From NCBI GenBank assembly GCA_037975125.1, contig CM075851.1:78855979-78919978 (forward strand): a stretch of 64,000 bases of DNA, given 5' to 3'. Numbering within the stretch: position 1 is the stretch's first letter; each line of letters starts with the position of its first letter. Made by a program: the position numbers and the translations under genes. This document shows, piece by piece, positions 11,973 to 32,566 of the stretch. This stretch comes from Latrodectus hesperus (lineage: Eukaryota > Arthropoda > Arachnida > Araneae > Theridiidae). The notes under the pieces are model-generated. The model was not told the DNA's origin. It worked only from the letters and a program-made list of their open reading frames with translations, and made no database searches.

Positions 11973-12954
11973 CATTATAGTCATTGCGTTAGACTTCATT
12001 AAATACTAATTCAAATTTGAAATGAAGATGTGAGACATCAAATGGTTATGCATGAACTGATAAAATACGCAGGTGGCATTGACAATATATTGTCGGAATG
12101 TAAGATCTTGAATTCAATCCAAGTCATGTTGAACAATGATGTGATGAATTTCGATTATCCGTTTCCTGCATTCAAGTTTGTCGGCATAGGTGCTACAGAG
12201 TTTTCTTTTGGACCTTTCTTTCTTGGAACATGTAAATGAGATGTAAAATCCTTGGAAAACGCTTTATAAATATTAAGAAAGAAATGGATTACATATAGCT
12301 TTAGTTTGTTTCATTGTATTGAGTAGTCAAAGCTAACTGAATGATTAGCCTTCTAGTCTTCAATTCAATAATTCATGGGATTAAGTCTTATAAATGGAAA
12401 AGAAAATATTTGTGGTGGTTTGAAACTGCTTTTAAATCATAGGTCTCAGTCAAATGAACCTTTATGTGCAAAGAGAGACATTTCTAACTAAGACTAGCAA
12501 GGTATATAACACATATGAAATAAATTTCACCTACAGCAAATGATGTTAAATGTTCAATAGGATACCATTCATGCATATGTAATCTTAACTATCTGCGAGT
12601 AGACAATGCAGTCCTTTAGTATTACGATGTTACATTAAAGGACGCAGTTAAAGCATGAGGAAGTTACTAGTACTTGTTGAAAATCTGTAGCAGTTATTTG
12701 CTCTTTTTTATACTCTTCTGCTTAAACTTAATTATATTGCTTGCATATTTGTGTTATAAACTACTTATATCGTCTGCTATGACCATCATCAAGACAATTA
12801 ATTTCTATTTTTTACCAAGGTTACTTGGACTGTGAGGATAATCTATTTTCACACACAATTTTATTGCAATATTTAACTCATGTCATCTCCCATAGTGAAA
12901 ATTTTGTAAATGTTTTGTTGTTGATGTTATATTTCTGTCAAATTATTAATTTCA
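11973..12954. other. AT-rich spacer
   Basis: One 69-codon frame at 12030-12239 (+) has no recognisable domain. Nothing else is seen. Confidence 0.5.
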
Positions 12955-12965
12955 AATATTAGAGA

Positions 12966-13036
12966 CCTATTGAAATACCTGATAACCTAAGGTACAGACC
13001 AGGTGTTCCATTACGTATGTCTATGTACGTAAATAA
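12966..13036. repeat. Short retroposed tail, copy 1 (71 bp)
   Basis: The core ATACCTGATAACCTAAGG through GTATGTCTATGTAC is nearly identical to 22076-22134. It is bounded by an imperfect 11-bp duplication AATRTTAGAGA at 12955-12965 and 13037-13047. It looks like the extreme 3' end of a 5'-truncated retroposon. Confidence 0.6.
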
Positions 13037-13047
13037 AATGTTAGAGA

Positions 13048-18066
<5,019 letters not shown>

Positions 18067-18068
18067 TA

Positions 18069-18958
18069 TTAGGTTGGTGCGTATGAAATGTCGGATTCTC
18101 TTTACATGCGGACGTTTTCCTCCCTGTTTTCGTTATACTTTTGTATTTGGCATAACCTCATTCATACTCGTATTGTCCATTGCCAGAGACTCATTTCAGC
18201 AAAATAGGTTTTCTCGAAGGTCTTCCCTTTTTTATTTCTTTTGAGTTTATTGCCGATATGAATTCTGCCGACATTCGCGTCATTTTCTTATATGAGTACA
18301 AACTTGGTAATAGTGCTGCAAAAGCTGCACGCAACATAAACCAAGCGTTTGGGAGAATACGGTTAACGATCGGAAAGTGCAGCGTTGGTTCGAAAAATTT
18401 CGGACTGGCGATTTTTCACTGCAAAATGAGCCGCGCGGAAGACCCAAAACGTCTGTGAAGAATGATGACCTGAAGGCTCTAGTGGAAGCGGATCCAGCCG
18501 TATCCACGAGGGAACTTGCTATCAGGATGAAAGTTGACCATACAACGATATTGAGACACCTTTCTGAGATTGGCAAGGTTAAGAAGATGGACAAGTGGGT
18601 ACCGCACGCACTGACAGAGCGAAATAAGCTGGATCGGTTAAACGTATGCTCATCATTGCAGCATCCACCCTATTCACCGGATCTCTCGCCGACCGATTTT
18701 CATTTTTCAAGCATTTAGAGCTGTTTTTAAGGGGCAAACACTATGAAAATGAAGACAGTCTAAAAAACTCGATATCAGAGTTTATTAATTCTAAAGACCA
18801 AAATTTTTTAAGACAGGCATCTACGCTTTAAAATCTCGTTGGGAGAAGTGTATTGAAGCGAATGGAGCATACTTTGATTGAATAAACAGCTTTTGAAGAA
18901 AGATATGCAGTTTTATACAATCACTTAAGAATCCGACATTTCATACGCACCAACCTAA
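18069..18958 (+). mobile_element. mariner element, internally deleted, 890 bp
   Basis: Perfect 31-bp terminal inverted repeats starting TTAGGTTGGTGCGTATGAAA at both ends, flanked by the TA target duplication (18067-18068 and 18959-18960). Full-length mariners are about 1.3 kb. This copy lacks roughly 400 bp from the middle of the transposase. Intact ends mean it could in principle be moved by a transposase supplied elsewhere, but its own gene is dead. Confidence 0.95.
18258..18881 (+). pseudogene. mariner transposase, deleted and frameshifted
   Basis: Begins MNSADIRVIFLYEYKLGNSA. A one-base shift near 18355 moves the frame into VQRWFEKFRTGDFSLQ and the second helix-turn-helix, STRELAIRMKVDHTTILRHL. 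After HALTERNKLDRLNVCSSL the sequence jumps straight to HPPYSPDLSPTDFHFF, the block carrying the third catalytic aspartate of the DD34D triad. The first two catalytic aspartates are lost in the deletion. Another shift near 18715 leads into LRGKHYENEDSLKNSISEF, and one more near 18820 leads to a remnant of the final WEK-IE-NGAYFD block. About 210 of the usual ~345 codons remain. It cannot encode an active transposase, though the DNA-binding part is fairly well kept. Confidence 0.93.
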
Positions 18959-18960
18959 TA

Positions 18961-22052
<3,092 letters not shown>

Positions 22053-22066
22053 TGTACTTAGAGGAT

Positions 22067-22130
22067 GATGGTGCTATACCTGATAACCTAAGGTACAGAC
22101 CAGGTGTTCCATAGCGTATGTCTATGTCTA
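22067..22130. repeat. Short retroposed tail, copy 2 (64 bp)
   Basis: Same core as 12966-13036, ending in TATGTCTATGTCTA. It is bounded by a 14-bp duplication TGTACTTAGRGGAT with one mismatch, at 22053-22066 and 22131-22144. This marks it as an independent retroposition of a very short 3' end. Confidence 0.7.
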
Positions 22131-22144
22131 TGTACTTAGGGGAT

Positions 22145-22740
22145 TTCGACTTTATTTAGCTCGCAAAAATTGGCTGCCGAAAACGTATTGCAAATAAATA
22201 CAACACTTCATAAAAATTCCTTATTAGTTATAAATAAAAGACTTCAATCAATTTTTCTTTAGCAATGATAATCAAATTATTTATGAATCATCTCCAGTTA
22301 TCTTCTTCAATGTGAGCTAAAATCATCTTAAAATGGAGCTCCTAAAGTGTTCGATATAACCTACCTACCTAGTTATAGAAAGGAAACCAAATTTCTATGA
22401 TTAAATCCATTATATTTTTTCCAACAATACTAAATTATTGAATTTATTAACTAAAATAAATCGTAAAGTTTATAACCAGACAGATTTTGAATTTGATGAT
22501 GTTTCAGTGTCTATAGTACATACAAACAATATACATTTTAACACGTAAGCTTTAATGAATTTTCTCTGTTATTTCTAGAATCAAGGGAAATTTTGTGATT
22601 TCCATTTCTCAATTTACAAGGGTTAAATTTAATTATTGAGGCACTATATAATAATAAAATTTAAAATATTGAAAAAGCACTCTTTGAAATTAAGAATTGA
22701 AGTTGGCTAGAAATGCAAATTTTTTTAAAAATATTCCAAT
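22145..22740. other. AT-rich spacer
   Basis: Nothing recognised. Confidence 0.5.
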
Positions 22741-23016
22741 GTTGTTGTTGTGTGCCAGATAGGCTGGCAATATAGGGTGCGCTGCTCCACTTTTCCAACT
22801 GAACCCTATTTTGGTGTGGAGTCCGATTTCCTCAGTACACACATGCCATAGGGACCCGTTTATAGGGTAGGCAACCATTCACACCTACATTCATACAAGG
22901 AAAGGACAAAGACAGGATAGATAGAGAGAAATTACATCCATGCCCGAACCGGGATTCGAACCCAGGACCTCCTTATCCGCAGTCAGACACGCTGACCACA
23001 AGACAAATTTGGTGGC
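22741..23016 (-). mobile_element. tRNA-derived SINE (head type B), minus strand
   Basis: Read on the minus strand it begins GCCACCAAATTTGTC. It has an A box (TGTGGTCAGCGTG) and a B box (GGGTTCGAATCCC) about 35 bases apart, as in a tRNA. It ends in (CAA)n, seen as GTTGTTGTTG at 22741. Flanks show an imperfect 12-bp duplication (ATTGKAATAWTT in element orientation). It matches the inverted copy at 23877-24160 along most of its length. Confidence 0.88.
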
Positions 23017-23533
23017 AATTATTACAATAAAACTGATAATAGAAGAGGTCTCCTTTTTGAAAATATCTTGAAATATAGCTTATAATAAATTTAAATAAAA
23101 AGTATTTTCTTAAAAATGTTTTATAAAATTTTTAAATTCTTTTTAAAGAAACGTATTATAAATTAGTTTTGTAACTTAACATTATATGACATCTAATGTT
23201 TGAAAGCTTCTTTATGGCTTTCTTAATAGCATCCAGCATATACGTTTAGTTTCCCGGTAGAACTTTTCATCTATATATTGAACTATATTGATGAGTCTCA
23301 AGGAAGAAAACCACAGAATTTCTCAAGCACTCTTTCTGATAGACAAACGCGCAGAGAGGACCAACCGAATATCCCTTACAAGAGCTCTAAGTTGCTGTAT
23401 GGAAGGATTTCGTTTTTGCGGTGGAAAATATAATTATTGAAATAAATATTGCTTACTACTTTAAGATTATAGATGCAGCTGTACTTGGGAATTTTTCAAA
23501 TTTCTATTTTTTTGTAATATATTAATATAACTC

Positions 23534-23535
<2 letters not shown>
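23017..23535. other. AT-rich spacer between an inverted SINE pair
   Basis: Nothing recognised. Confidence 0.5.

Positions 23536-23618
<83 letters not shown>
23536..23618. repeat. (TA)n array, ~83 bp
   Basis: Uninterrupted TA repeat lying between two inverted SINE copies. The open frame across it is an artefact. Confidence 0.99.
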
Positions 23619-23620
<2 letters not shown>

Positions 23621-23764
23621 GTAAAACATTCTTCTCTGAATCTCTCGATCACTAGGCTTTCTATTATGTCGTCAAAGCAAATGCAATAGCTAGGATTGAA
23701 GCTAGTACTATTTATTCCAAAGAGTACTACTAATAGAGCATTACAGTATTAATGGGGCATTACA

Positions 23765-23824
23765 GAAATTTAGCGCAATAAATTGCATCAATTCCATTGT
23801 ATGAAATTTATTGCGCTAAATTTC
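23765..23824. repeat. Perfect 20-bp inverted repeat with 20-base loop
   Basis: GAAATTTAGCGCAATAAATT at 23765-23784 is exactly complementary to 23805-23824. The central GCGC makes chance from base composition unlikely. Outside the arms, GCATTACAG occurs twice nearby (about 23739 and 23756). It could be a small foldback element or an RNA stem-loop. Confidence 0.85.
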
Positions 23825-23876
23825 GAAACGTAACAGTTTTGAAGATATTTAAAAACATCTTTTAATACTATAAATA

Positions 23877-24160
23877 GCCGCCCAACTTGTCTAGTGGTCA
23901 GCGTGTCTGATTGCGTATAGGAAGGTCTTGGGTTCGAATCCCGGCTTCGGACATGGATGTACTTTCTCTTTCATATTTATCCTGTCTTTGTCCTTTCCTT
24001 GTATGACATGAGGTGTGAATGATTACCTACCCTATAAACGGGTCCCTATGGCATGTGTGTACTGAGGAAGTCGGACTCCACACCTAAAATATGGTTCAGT
24101 TGGAAAAGTGGAGCAGCACACATCATGATGCCAGCCTAGATGGTCCACGACAACAACAAC
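23877..24160 (+). mobile_element. tRNA-derived SINE (head type B), plus strand
   Basis: Perfect 13-bp target duplication AATACTATAAATA at 23864-23876 and 24161-24173. The 284-bp body has A box TCTAGTGGTCAGCGTG and B box GGGTTCGAATCCC, a conserved middle with CCTGTCTTTGTCCTTTCCTT and CCCTATAAACGGGTCCC, and a CAACAACAACAA end. The tRNA-like fold is not kept well enough to be a working tRNA. This is the best-preserved reference copy of the family here. Confidence 0.95.
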
Positions 24161-24173
24161 AATACTATAAATA

Positions 24174-25588
<1,415 letters not shown>

Positions 25589-25640
25589 TTAATAGTATAA
25601 TTTATAAAATATGCAAAGAATATAATATAATAAGACAAAA

Positions 25641-25910
25641 TACAATGAAAAATGCCAAATAGAAAATAATAATAATATATTGAAAAATTAAATGTCAAAA
25701 GTAGAATATCAGAAGGAAGACAACACATTGAAATATTATAGCATTGAAATATTAAATGGAAAACGATATATTGAAATATCAAATGGAAAATAACACATTG
25801 AAAAATACAATGAAAAGAATTACATTGAAAAACACTTTAAAGAAAGATAAATATAAATGGAATAAAGATAAATATAAATGGAATAAAGTAAATATAAATG
25901 GAATAAAGTA
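25641..25910. repeat. Short A-rich tandem repeats
   Basis: The stretch to about 25840 repeats variants of AAATATCAAATGGAAAA and ACATTGAAA. At 25843-25909 a 21-bp unit, GATAAATATAAATGGAATAA plus A, occurs about three times, the last copy shortened. It lies at the 3' side of the reverse transcriptase fragment and may be part of that element. Confidence 0.8.
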
Positions 25911-26940
25911 CCAATATGGCCAGCTTCATCAGGGGGTGTTGACCACATTGGCACAAATTATGGCTTTTCTGCAATGGCCCAAGACATAGTCTTAAAATAG
26001 CCATCACACCCCAAAGCCATACCAAAAATCAAAGCATCAAACAAGAAAAGAAGCAAAACCCAATCCAAAATATGCAAGTAGAATTCAATCCAAAATATAC
26101 AAGTCAAAATCCAATGCCGCTAAAATACAATGTTGCCAAAATACACTCAATACATAATAATCATTACAAATCCAAATCTGCAAGAACCTCACCAAACATA
26201 TAAATTAGTGACTAAGTGTAAACACTATCGGCATTTCAAGCTTCTTATAAGACCTTCAAGGCTTGGGTGACCCTTCTGTAGTATAAAAACTACGCCTTAC
26301 TTCACTCTTATAAGCAATGCTCTACTAGCCAAATAGTGCTTAATAAAATTAGTTGGAATGTTATTATGAGTTAAAATATTTTCTAGTCTGTTTTTTTGTT
26401 TATTTATATTATTTAAATTATTACATATATTATATATTCTATTAAGTTGATTAAAAATAATATTTTTATAAATTTTAATTGAAATGTTTGAATTCCAGAA
26501 AATCATCTTATTAACTTTGAAATTAAAATTATTAGTTTTATCATAAATGTCAGTAAATGTGTAGTTATCTTTTATAGTAATTGAAATATCTAGAAATTCA
26601 GTTTTTAAGTTATCAATATTGGTTTTTATTAATTTTAATTCTTTAGGATATATATTATTGTAAATTCTATCGAATTCCAGGCAATTAAAAACTATTAAAT
26701 CGTCAATATATCTATAAGCAAAAGGTATTTGTATAATAAATGATTTTTCAAAGTAGTTTAAAAATAAATTAGCCAATATACTTGAAAATTTGGAACCCTG
26801 GGGAATGCCGTTAACTTGTAAATAAATATTTTCTCCATAAGAAATATAATTATTGTAAATACAAAATAAACTTAAATCTTTCCAAAAATTTATATCGATA
26901 TCCAATATTGAATTAAAATCATAAAAATAAAACATAATAA
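25911..26940 (-). mobile_element. Penelope-like retroelement fragment inside (TA)n
   Basis: The minus-strand reverse transcriptase frame (26297-26935) is followed by ~385 bp of more balanced sequence (25911-26296) that includes CTGATGAAGCTGGCC. That piece looks like the element's 3' region. The 5' side stops abruptly at a (TA)n tract, and another lies ~330 bp beyond the 3' side. The limits are approximate because no target duplication is visible. Confidence 0.55.
26297..26935 (-). CDS. Reverse transcriptase, Penelope-like type, 5'-truncated
   Basis: The 212-codon uninterrupted frame has the core palm motifs: [20 protein letters not shown] (motif B, QGS), then [10 protein letters not shown] (motif C, the YIDD catalytic aspartates). 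Next come [12 protein letters not shown] with [23 protein letters not shown], and [17 protein letters not shown]. This order, especially the IYP-EL/FLD block and the YDK-DFNF block, matches the RT lineage related to Penelope-like elements found widely in animals. Fingers motifs and the first catalytic aspartate may lie in the missing N-terminal part, which ends at the (TA)n tract. No GIY-YIG endonuclease is seen downstream. The codons are extremely AT-rich, giving many Asn, Ile and Lys residues, yet there is no internal stop. This suggests a recent insertion or sustained selection. RT identity is firm, the clade less so. Confidence 0.75.
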   Translation of the reverse strand: MFYFYDFNSILDIDINFWKDLSLFCIYNNYISYGENIYLQVNGIPQGSKFSSILANLFLNYFEKSFIIQIPFAYRYIDDLIVFNCLEFDRIYNNIYPKELKLIKTNIDNLKTEFLDISITIKDNYTFTDIYDKTNNFNFKVNKMIFWNSNISIKIYKNIIFNQLNRIYNICNNLNNINKQKNRLENILTHNNIPTNFIKHYLASRALLIRVK

Positions 26941-27190
<250 letters not shown>

Positions 27191-27999
27191 TATATATTTT
27201 TGTATATATATATTTTGAATAATATATTATTTTTTACTGTACTATATATTTATTATATTAAAGAAATAATAAAACTGTTAATAATTATAATAAATTGATT
27301 TAAAATTGAAAGGGATGTATATAAAAATTTACACTATGTACGTTTTTTAAATTTCAACGTTCAATAGTTTAAAGATAATAAATTTCAAGAATGTTATTGA
27401 TTATGAACAAATGTACAGCTTACTAACATTTTATTTAATTTTCAATTAATTAAATTGTGTCTATTTGACCAAGAAGTTTTGAAAGTGAGCAAAGACACTT
27501 ACGCAATACAATCACAGGTGAAGTAAAATATCAGCTGTTATCGCATGTGTGCATCAGCATTAGTAGTATATAAAAGAAAAGTGTCTTTTTTGACATACCT
27601 CACTGAATGTTGGAAACTACAATATTTGATGAGGCTGATTTATATATTAAACACAATACTTTTTCTTTTCTAAAATATTTAATTCAACAACCACAATAGG
27701 CATTAAAATATTAATTCTCTTTCAAAATGGAAATATAATATAAACAATATTTAGAATATAAAAGAATTATGGTATTATTTCTAAAAATTCTAACGGGTCT
27801 AATATTAAAAAAAATAATATTAACTTTGCAAATTAAAATTTTTAAAAGATAAAACATATTACAAATATATTAAATTTTATAATAATGAAAAATTTCTACT
27901 GCTCACAATAATACGGATATTCAATACATATCTGATTTTTTTTTACTAATGGATTAGAGGGATATCACAATTCTTAATCTAAATTAGACACATGTCGGT
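27191..27999. other. AT-rich spacer
   Basis: Nothing recognised. Confidence 0.5.
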
Positions 28000-28007
28000 C
28001 TTAAATA

Positions 28008-28441
28008 TAACGATATCGCCGATGGCCTTGCTAAGGATGCATCATCGCTGCCTCTTGGCTCTGCTGATTCACTGACTTTCCAAGAAATCTTCTCTAGGAG
28101 TAAGGCTCTTGCCAACTCATCTTGGAAAATTCCGCCGTCTCATCCTTGGTACTGTGGCGTCTGATCTTTGAGTTTCGACGGTGAAAGACGTGATCAGACT
28201 GCCTTGTCCAGATTCAGATCCGGCCATCTTTGGACTCTACGGTTCTCCCAGGGCAAACAAATCTTTCCAACCTGCACTTCGTGCAATAATAACGAAGCCA
28301 GTCCAGAACAATTACTGAACTGCATTGGCTTTTCTAAGCGTGAACTTTTATACAGCCCTGGAGCTGTCCTCGATTCTTTGAAGGCGAAGGATGTCATGGA
28401 CCTGGTCTGATTCAGACCAGGGGATAAGAAAGAAGAAGAAA
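28008..28441 (+). mobile_element. 5'-truncated LINE, 434 bp, A/AAG-rich tail
   Basis: Flanked by an 8-bp duplication CTTAAATA at 28000-28007 and 28442-28449. It ends in AAGAAAGAAGAAGAAA after a short 3' untranslated piece. The body is the end of a LINE polyprotein. The tail type resembles the (AAG)n tails of the elements at 2680 and 49352, but the coding sequence differs. Confidence 0.85.
28012..28410 (+). pseudogene. LINE ORF2 end: RNase H remnant and zinc knuckle
   Basis: The frame starts DIADGLAKDASSLPLG, matching the last block of LINE RNase H domains (-N--AD-LAK-A-). It passes through SWKIPPSHPWYCGV, a TGA stop at 28162-28164, and continues in the same frame as LSRFRSGHLWTLRF. It then reads CTSCNNNEASPEQLLNC and ends MDLV. 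The knuckle has the C-x2-C-x8-H-x4-C layout, but the histidine is replaced by glutamine. The in-frame stop, the lost ligand and the missing RT domain mark it as dead. The family is jockey/R1-like non-LTR; the clade is not resolved. Confidence 0.8.
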
Positions 28442-28449
28442 CTTAAATA

Positions 28450-29911
28450 GTCAGTCGTGTCAACGTATACATTTTTTTTCAATAAAATCTCTTAAATTTA
28501 AAAAGTATAATTTCAGCATTTTTGAATCCTGATATAATTGATATTTTCATTGATATCCATCCTCTTTTTAAATAGTTTGCAAAAAGCAACTGAATTTGTT
28601 TCGTTTCTTATGCGTCTATAAGCACAGCATCGACGCCGTACTGCTAAAAATTTGGCTTTCAAACATATAGATGCTATAGCGTTTCTTCATGTAATATGTT
28701 AAATGAAACTATTATAAATATATTTTTACATTTCAGCACTTTTTCAGTAAAAACACTTTTTTCATTTTCTTTTATAGCTTTTTTTAAAATTAATTTTACA
28801 TGTTTGAAGCGGATACATTTGATGTTTGTAAAGGGTAAGTACTATGTGATGTTGTATTCACTGTTGGCTCAAAATTTTCTAAGGCAATGTTTATGTAATT
28901 TTCTAGTTAAAATTTATTTGTTGCACTACTTAATTCGAATGGATATGATTAAAAATTAACATATATTTATCATTCCAAAATAAACGAAGGCAAAAAATAA
29001 AAACCATATTCTCGTGATTACGAAGAAAGGGTTCCCAATTTTTGAGCATAAATGTTTTCATGAATGGTAAATGTTCAAAATTGCATCTTTAAGAGATAAA
29101 TAAATAAAATTATAAGTGGCACAAGAGATTATTATACTTTGGCACAAATTATAAATGGATAAAATATTATTTATTATAATGACTATAACTTTGATGTTCA
29201 AATCACTGCAGTTGACTGAAAACTTTCAAAAACAGGTGCTTTATCTTGTTAGTAACTGAAGTTATATTATATCAATTATCAATCAAGGATACTTGATGCC
29301 AGCTAACTAACCTTCGATATTAGAAAAATGATGGAAATTGGAAGGTCATGTTATAGTTGTTATCAAAAGATGCATCTTTTTCAATGAAAAAATAATAATT
29401 TATTACTTATTCATGCGTCTCAAAAAGTAATTATGATAGTGTGATTAGTCACAAATTACTTTTCAAACAATTTCGTAAGATAAGAAAGAGAGAAGCATTT
29501 TTGTTTCAATTGTAAATATTATAATCAGCTCGGGCAATTCTAGTTTGATTATTTTAATTATTGTTAAAGTAAAGTGTAGCTTAAGTAATGCCACTTCTTT
29601 GGGGATTTTATAAAATTAGAATTTAAATTATAAACTTTAATGTCAGAAGTAAATTAGTTACAATTACTTTCATATTTAATTCTTTATTTTATGAACTACT
29701 AATAAGTTCTGCACTGCACTTTGAAGTAAAAAAAACCATATTTGTTAATTTATTTTATATAGACTATATTATGTTGTTACTATTTTTAAAAGTGACTGAA
29801 AAGTAATTTTTATTGCCACGTCATTCTGGATTTTGTTGTTGACATCTCAATAACAGTACTCAGTTTAAACAAAGAAGTGACTTAACACCAGTTTTGAAAA
29901 TAAAGCAAATG

Positions 29912-29912
<1 letters not shown>
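28450..29912. other. AT-rich spacer
   Basis: A hydrophobic 87-codon frame at 28696-28959 (+) has no motif. No gene is called. Confidence 0.5.

Positions 29913-29998
<86 letters not shown>
29913..29998. repeat. (TA)n array, ~86 bp
   Basis: Uninterrupted TA repeat. Confidence 0.99.
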
Positions 29999-30006
<8 letters not shown>

Positions 30007-30593
30007 TTATATTACAAATTAAATGGTAATATGATTCTTGGAACTAAATATTTTTATATGTTGAATTAAGCATAAGAAATTCGATATTTTAATTATGCTA
30101 TATTTGCTTGATTTAGCTTGTTCTAAAATTGATAGGGTGTGACCTGAAAACCGAATGCTTTTTAATACCCATCTCATGTTATTGCATTTCGGGAGGAAGC
30201 TTCACCGATATAGCATTCCTTCATAAATAGGCTTGTCTGATTTCTGAAATGTTCAACAAGGACACCAAAATAGGCCCCCCCTTAGCGTAGCGTGTATTAG
30301 TAATAAATAAAAAGCATATAATTTTAAATATTTTAATTCAGGCACTTTAATATTTATGAGTTATTTAAGTTAGAAGAAACACTGAATGAGGAATAAAACT
30401 TAGAGCAGAATTTTCTTGTATTACTTATCATTGATCAGGGCTTTTTAGAAATACATTTTTGGTTATAATTTTCTTGTAGAAATCTTCACAAGGTAGTCCT
30501 TTAATCGTATATTTCTTCATCAAACCTGCATCATCAGTCCATAACCTGTTCACCAAAGAAAATACTCTCTACTGTTGCTGATGCTTCGGGTAA
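29999..30593. other. AT-rich spacer left of the Tc1 element
   Basis: Nothing recognised. Confidence 0.5.
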
Positions 30594-30595
30594 TA

Positions 30596-32151
30596 CAGTC
30601 TGAGTAAAAACTTTAAGGCCAGTAGACATTTTTGAGAAAATGGAAACATTTAAACTGAGGAATTAAAATACCATTTGATTGATAATTATTGAGCTTAAAT
30701 AAAAGTTAAAAAAAACAGAAAAATTAATTTGCAAATATTTTATTATTAAAAATATATTACAGAACTCACAGATGAATACTTGAACCTAAGTAAAAACTTT
30801 AAGGCCAACATAAAAAACAACATATAAGAAAAAATTACAAATTCTTAGAAGGTAGTGTAGGAGCCATTTCTTCGAATTACTTCAAATATTCTTGTTTTCA
30901 TGGATGAAACGAGTTTCTGATGAAGGGTGGTGTCGGTTTTATACCATTCATCTTCGATAGTAGATTTCAGCTCTGTTGTTGATGTAAAATGTCTTACATT
31001 TGCATAAACTCTTCTTGCTAAGTCACCCCAAAGGTTCTCGTTTGGGTTGAGGTCAGGTGACCTAGCGAGCCATTTCACAATTTCGACATTGTTGACTTGG
31101 AACCAATTTTTTGGGGTGTTACTAGAATGTATCGATGCATTGTCTTGCTGATATTTCCTTTTTCTCCAGCAAGATGTCAGCATTTGGGAAAAGATGATTT
31201 GTTAGGACATTTTGGTATCCTTGTGAATTCATTCTACCTGAAACGAATGCAATTGAGCCCACAACATTGTAAGCAAACAGTCCCAAGTCATGACAGATCC
31301 TCCACCTAATTGGCGCTTGGAGAATATTTCTTTTTCATTTCTTTTATCATACAAGTAGAAATTTCAGCCATCTGGTTCATCCAAATTCTATTTTTTTCGT
31401 CAAAAAATAAATAATTTCGATCCATTGGTTGTCCCAGGTCATGATTTTCTGGCCAAAGTTCAAACGCTCTATTTTGTGTCTCTGCAGTAACTGAGGCTTA
31501 GTCAATTTTTCAGTATAAGTGTACCTTCCAGACCTTCTAATTGTGTTACAAATCGCTTTTGACAAACTTTTAAACCTGTTGTCGGAGTTTCCTGGTTAAG
31601 TACTTTCCAGTAGATGCAAGTTTGCAAACTCTTCTTTCATCACGCGAGGACAAAGCTTTAGGTCTTCCCCCAGTATTCTTTTTACCATAATTGTCTTCCA
31701 ATTTTAAAAAAATTGTTGACCATAATCTTTGACCTTCCTATCTTTATCACAATAGCACGACTACTCATTCCTGCTGAAGACAAACTTCGATCTGTTCTCG
31801 TACACGATCAGTTAATTTCTTATCTTTTGCCATCTTCACAAAGGTCACTAATACTTCGAAGAAACGTATGACAAGTATGAAAATTGCAGCGTTGTCACAA
31901 GCTAGTAGTTGCAATGGTAATTACTCGATTATATTATATTTATTTTTGAAAAAGTACTGATGGTAAAGTTTTTACTCAGGCAGAAATACTAACTTTGTAA
32001 ATGACCACCTGTTTCTCGTAATTATGTATTTACAAATTATGTTTATAGCATTTATTTCTTATCAATGAACTTTAATATCATTTGAAACTCTTTTATTTCA
32101 TTGAACATTTTATCAAAAATTTTTACTGGCCTTAAAGTATTACTCAGGCTG
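30596..32151 (-). mobile_element. Tc1-like transposon, 1556 bp, IR/DR type
   Basis: The ends read CAGTCTGAGTAAAAACTTTA (left) and CAGCCTGAGTAATACTTTAA (right, reversed), flanked by TA at 30594-30595 and 32152-32153. Each end holds a second, inner copy of the same motif: AAGTAAAAACTTTAAGGCCA at about 30788, and, reversed, GCCTGAGTAAAAACTTTACC at 31963-31982. This paired arrangement is the inverted-repeat/direct-repeat (IR/DR) layout of the Tc3/Sleeping Beauty/Minos kind. The length is near full size, but the transposase gene is broken. Confidence 0.92.
30845..31833 (-). pseudogene. Tc1 transposase, frameshifted
   Basis: Start codon at 31833 (MAKDKKLTDRVREQ), then a shift into SLSSAGMSSRAIVIKIGRSK, the first helix-turn-helix. 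A degraded NTGGRPKALSSRDERRV linker and second helix follow (SGRYTYTEKLTKPQLLQRH). The first catalytic-aspartate region (about 31400) is frameshifted. The C-terminal 112 codons are intact: QQDNASIHSSNT with the second aspartate, and WLARSPDLNPNENLWGDL with the final glutamate of the DD34E triad. The last block is STIEDEWYKTD. About 330 codons are represented, which is normal for the family. At least three frame changes prevent expression. Confidence 0.93.
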
Positions 32152-32153
32152 TA

Positions 32154-32555
32154 GAAGGCATATTCAACAATTTTGACCAGATTGTGAGATGCTATGTGAT
32201 TATCCTTGAAGTAAACAAACAACCTGAGTTATTATTCTCTATATGAAACAATCTTATCATTGGTAGCCTCTTTTTGCTTCTACTATTCCCAATTTGACTG
32301 CAAATACTCTTTAGCAAACGCAACTTCGCGCATTGTCTCGGTTTTCGAGACAAGACAATACGATGATAATATTACTTATTAGCAAACCATCTTTCTTCTA
32401 TGGTTTTCACTTTTTATACAGTACAGAATAAAATGACAAATTATTCTAAATAATCCTTCTTAGAGAATTATTTTTACTCATTTTTGGTCATCGATAGAAT
32501 TAAATTTAATTTTTACCTGGACGTGAAATAAACCTACCGGGATACCAGGATTTTG
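32154..32555. other. AT-rich spacer
   Basis: Nothing recognised. Confidence 0.5.
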
Positions 32556-32566
32556 CCAAAAACCGG

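Noticed and set aside
18280..18594. 104-codon minus-strand frame
   Set aside because: A shadow of the mariner transposase on the opposite strand.
23877..23955. tRNA gene
   Set aside because: A and B boxes are present, but the acceptor stem does not pair and the sequence continues into a SINE body with a (CAA)n tail and target duplication. The same holds for the heads at 36458 and 57484.
31097..31309. 70-codon plus-strand frame
   Set aside because: Antisense to the second Tc1 transposase.
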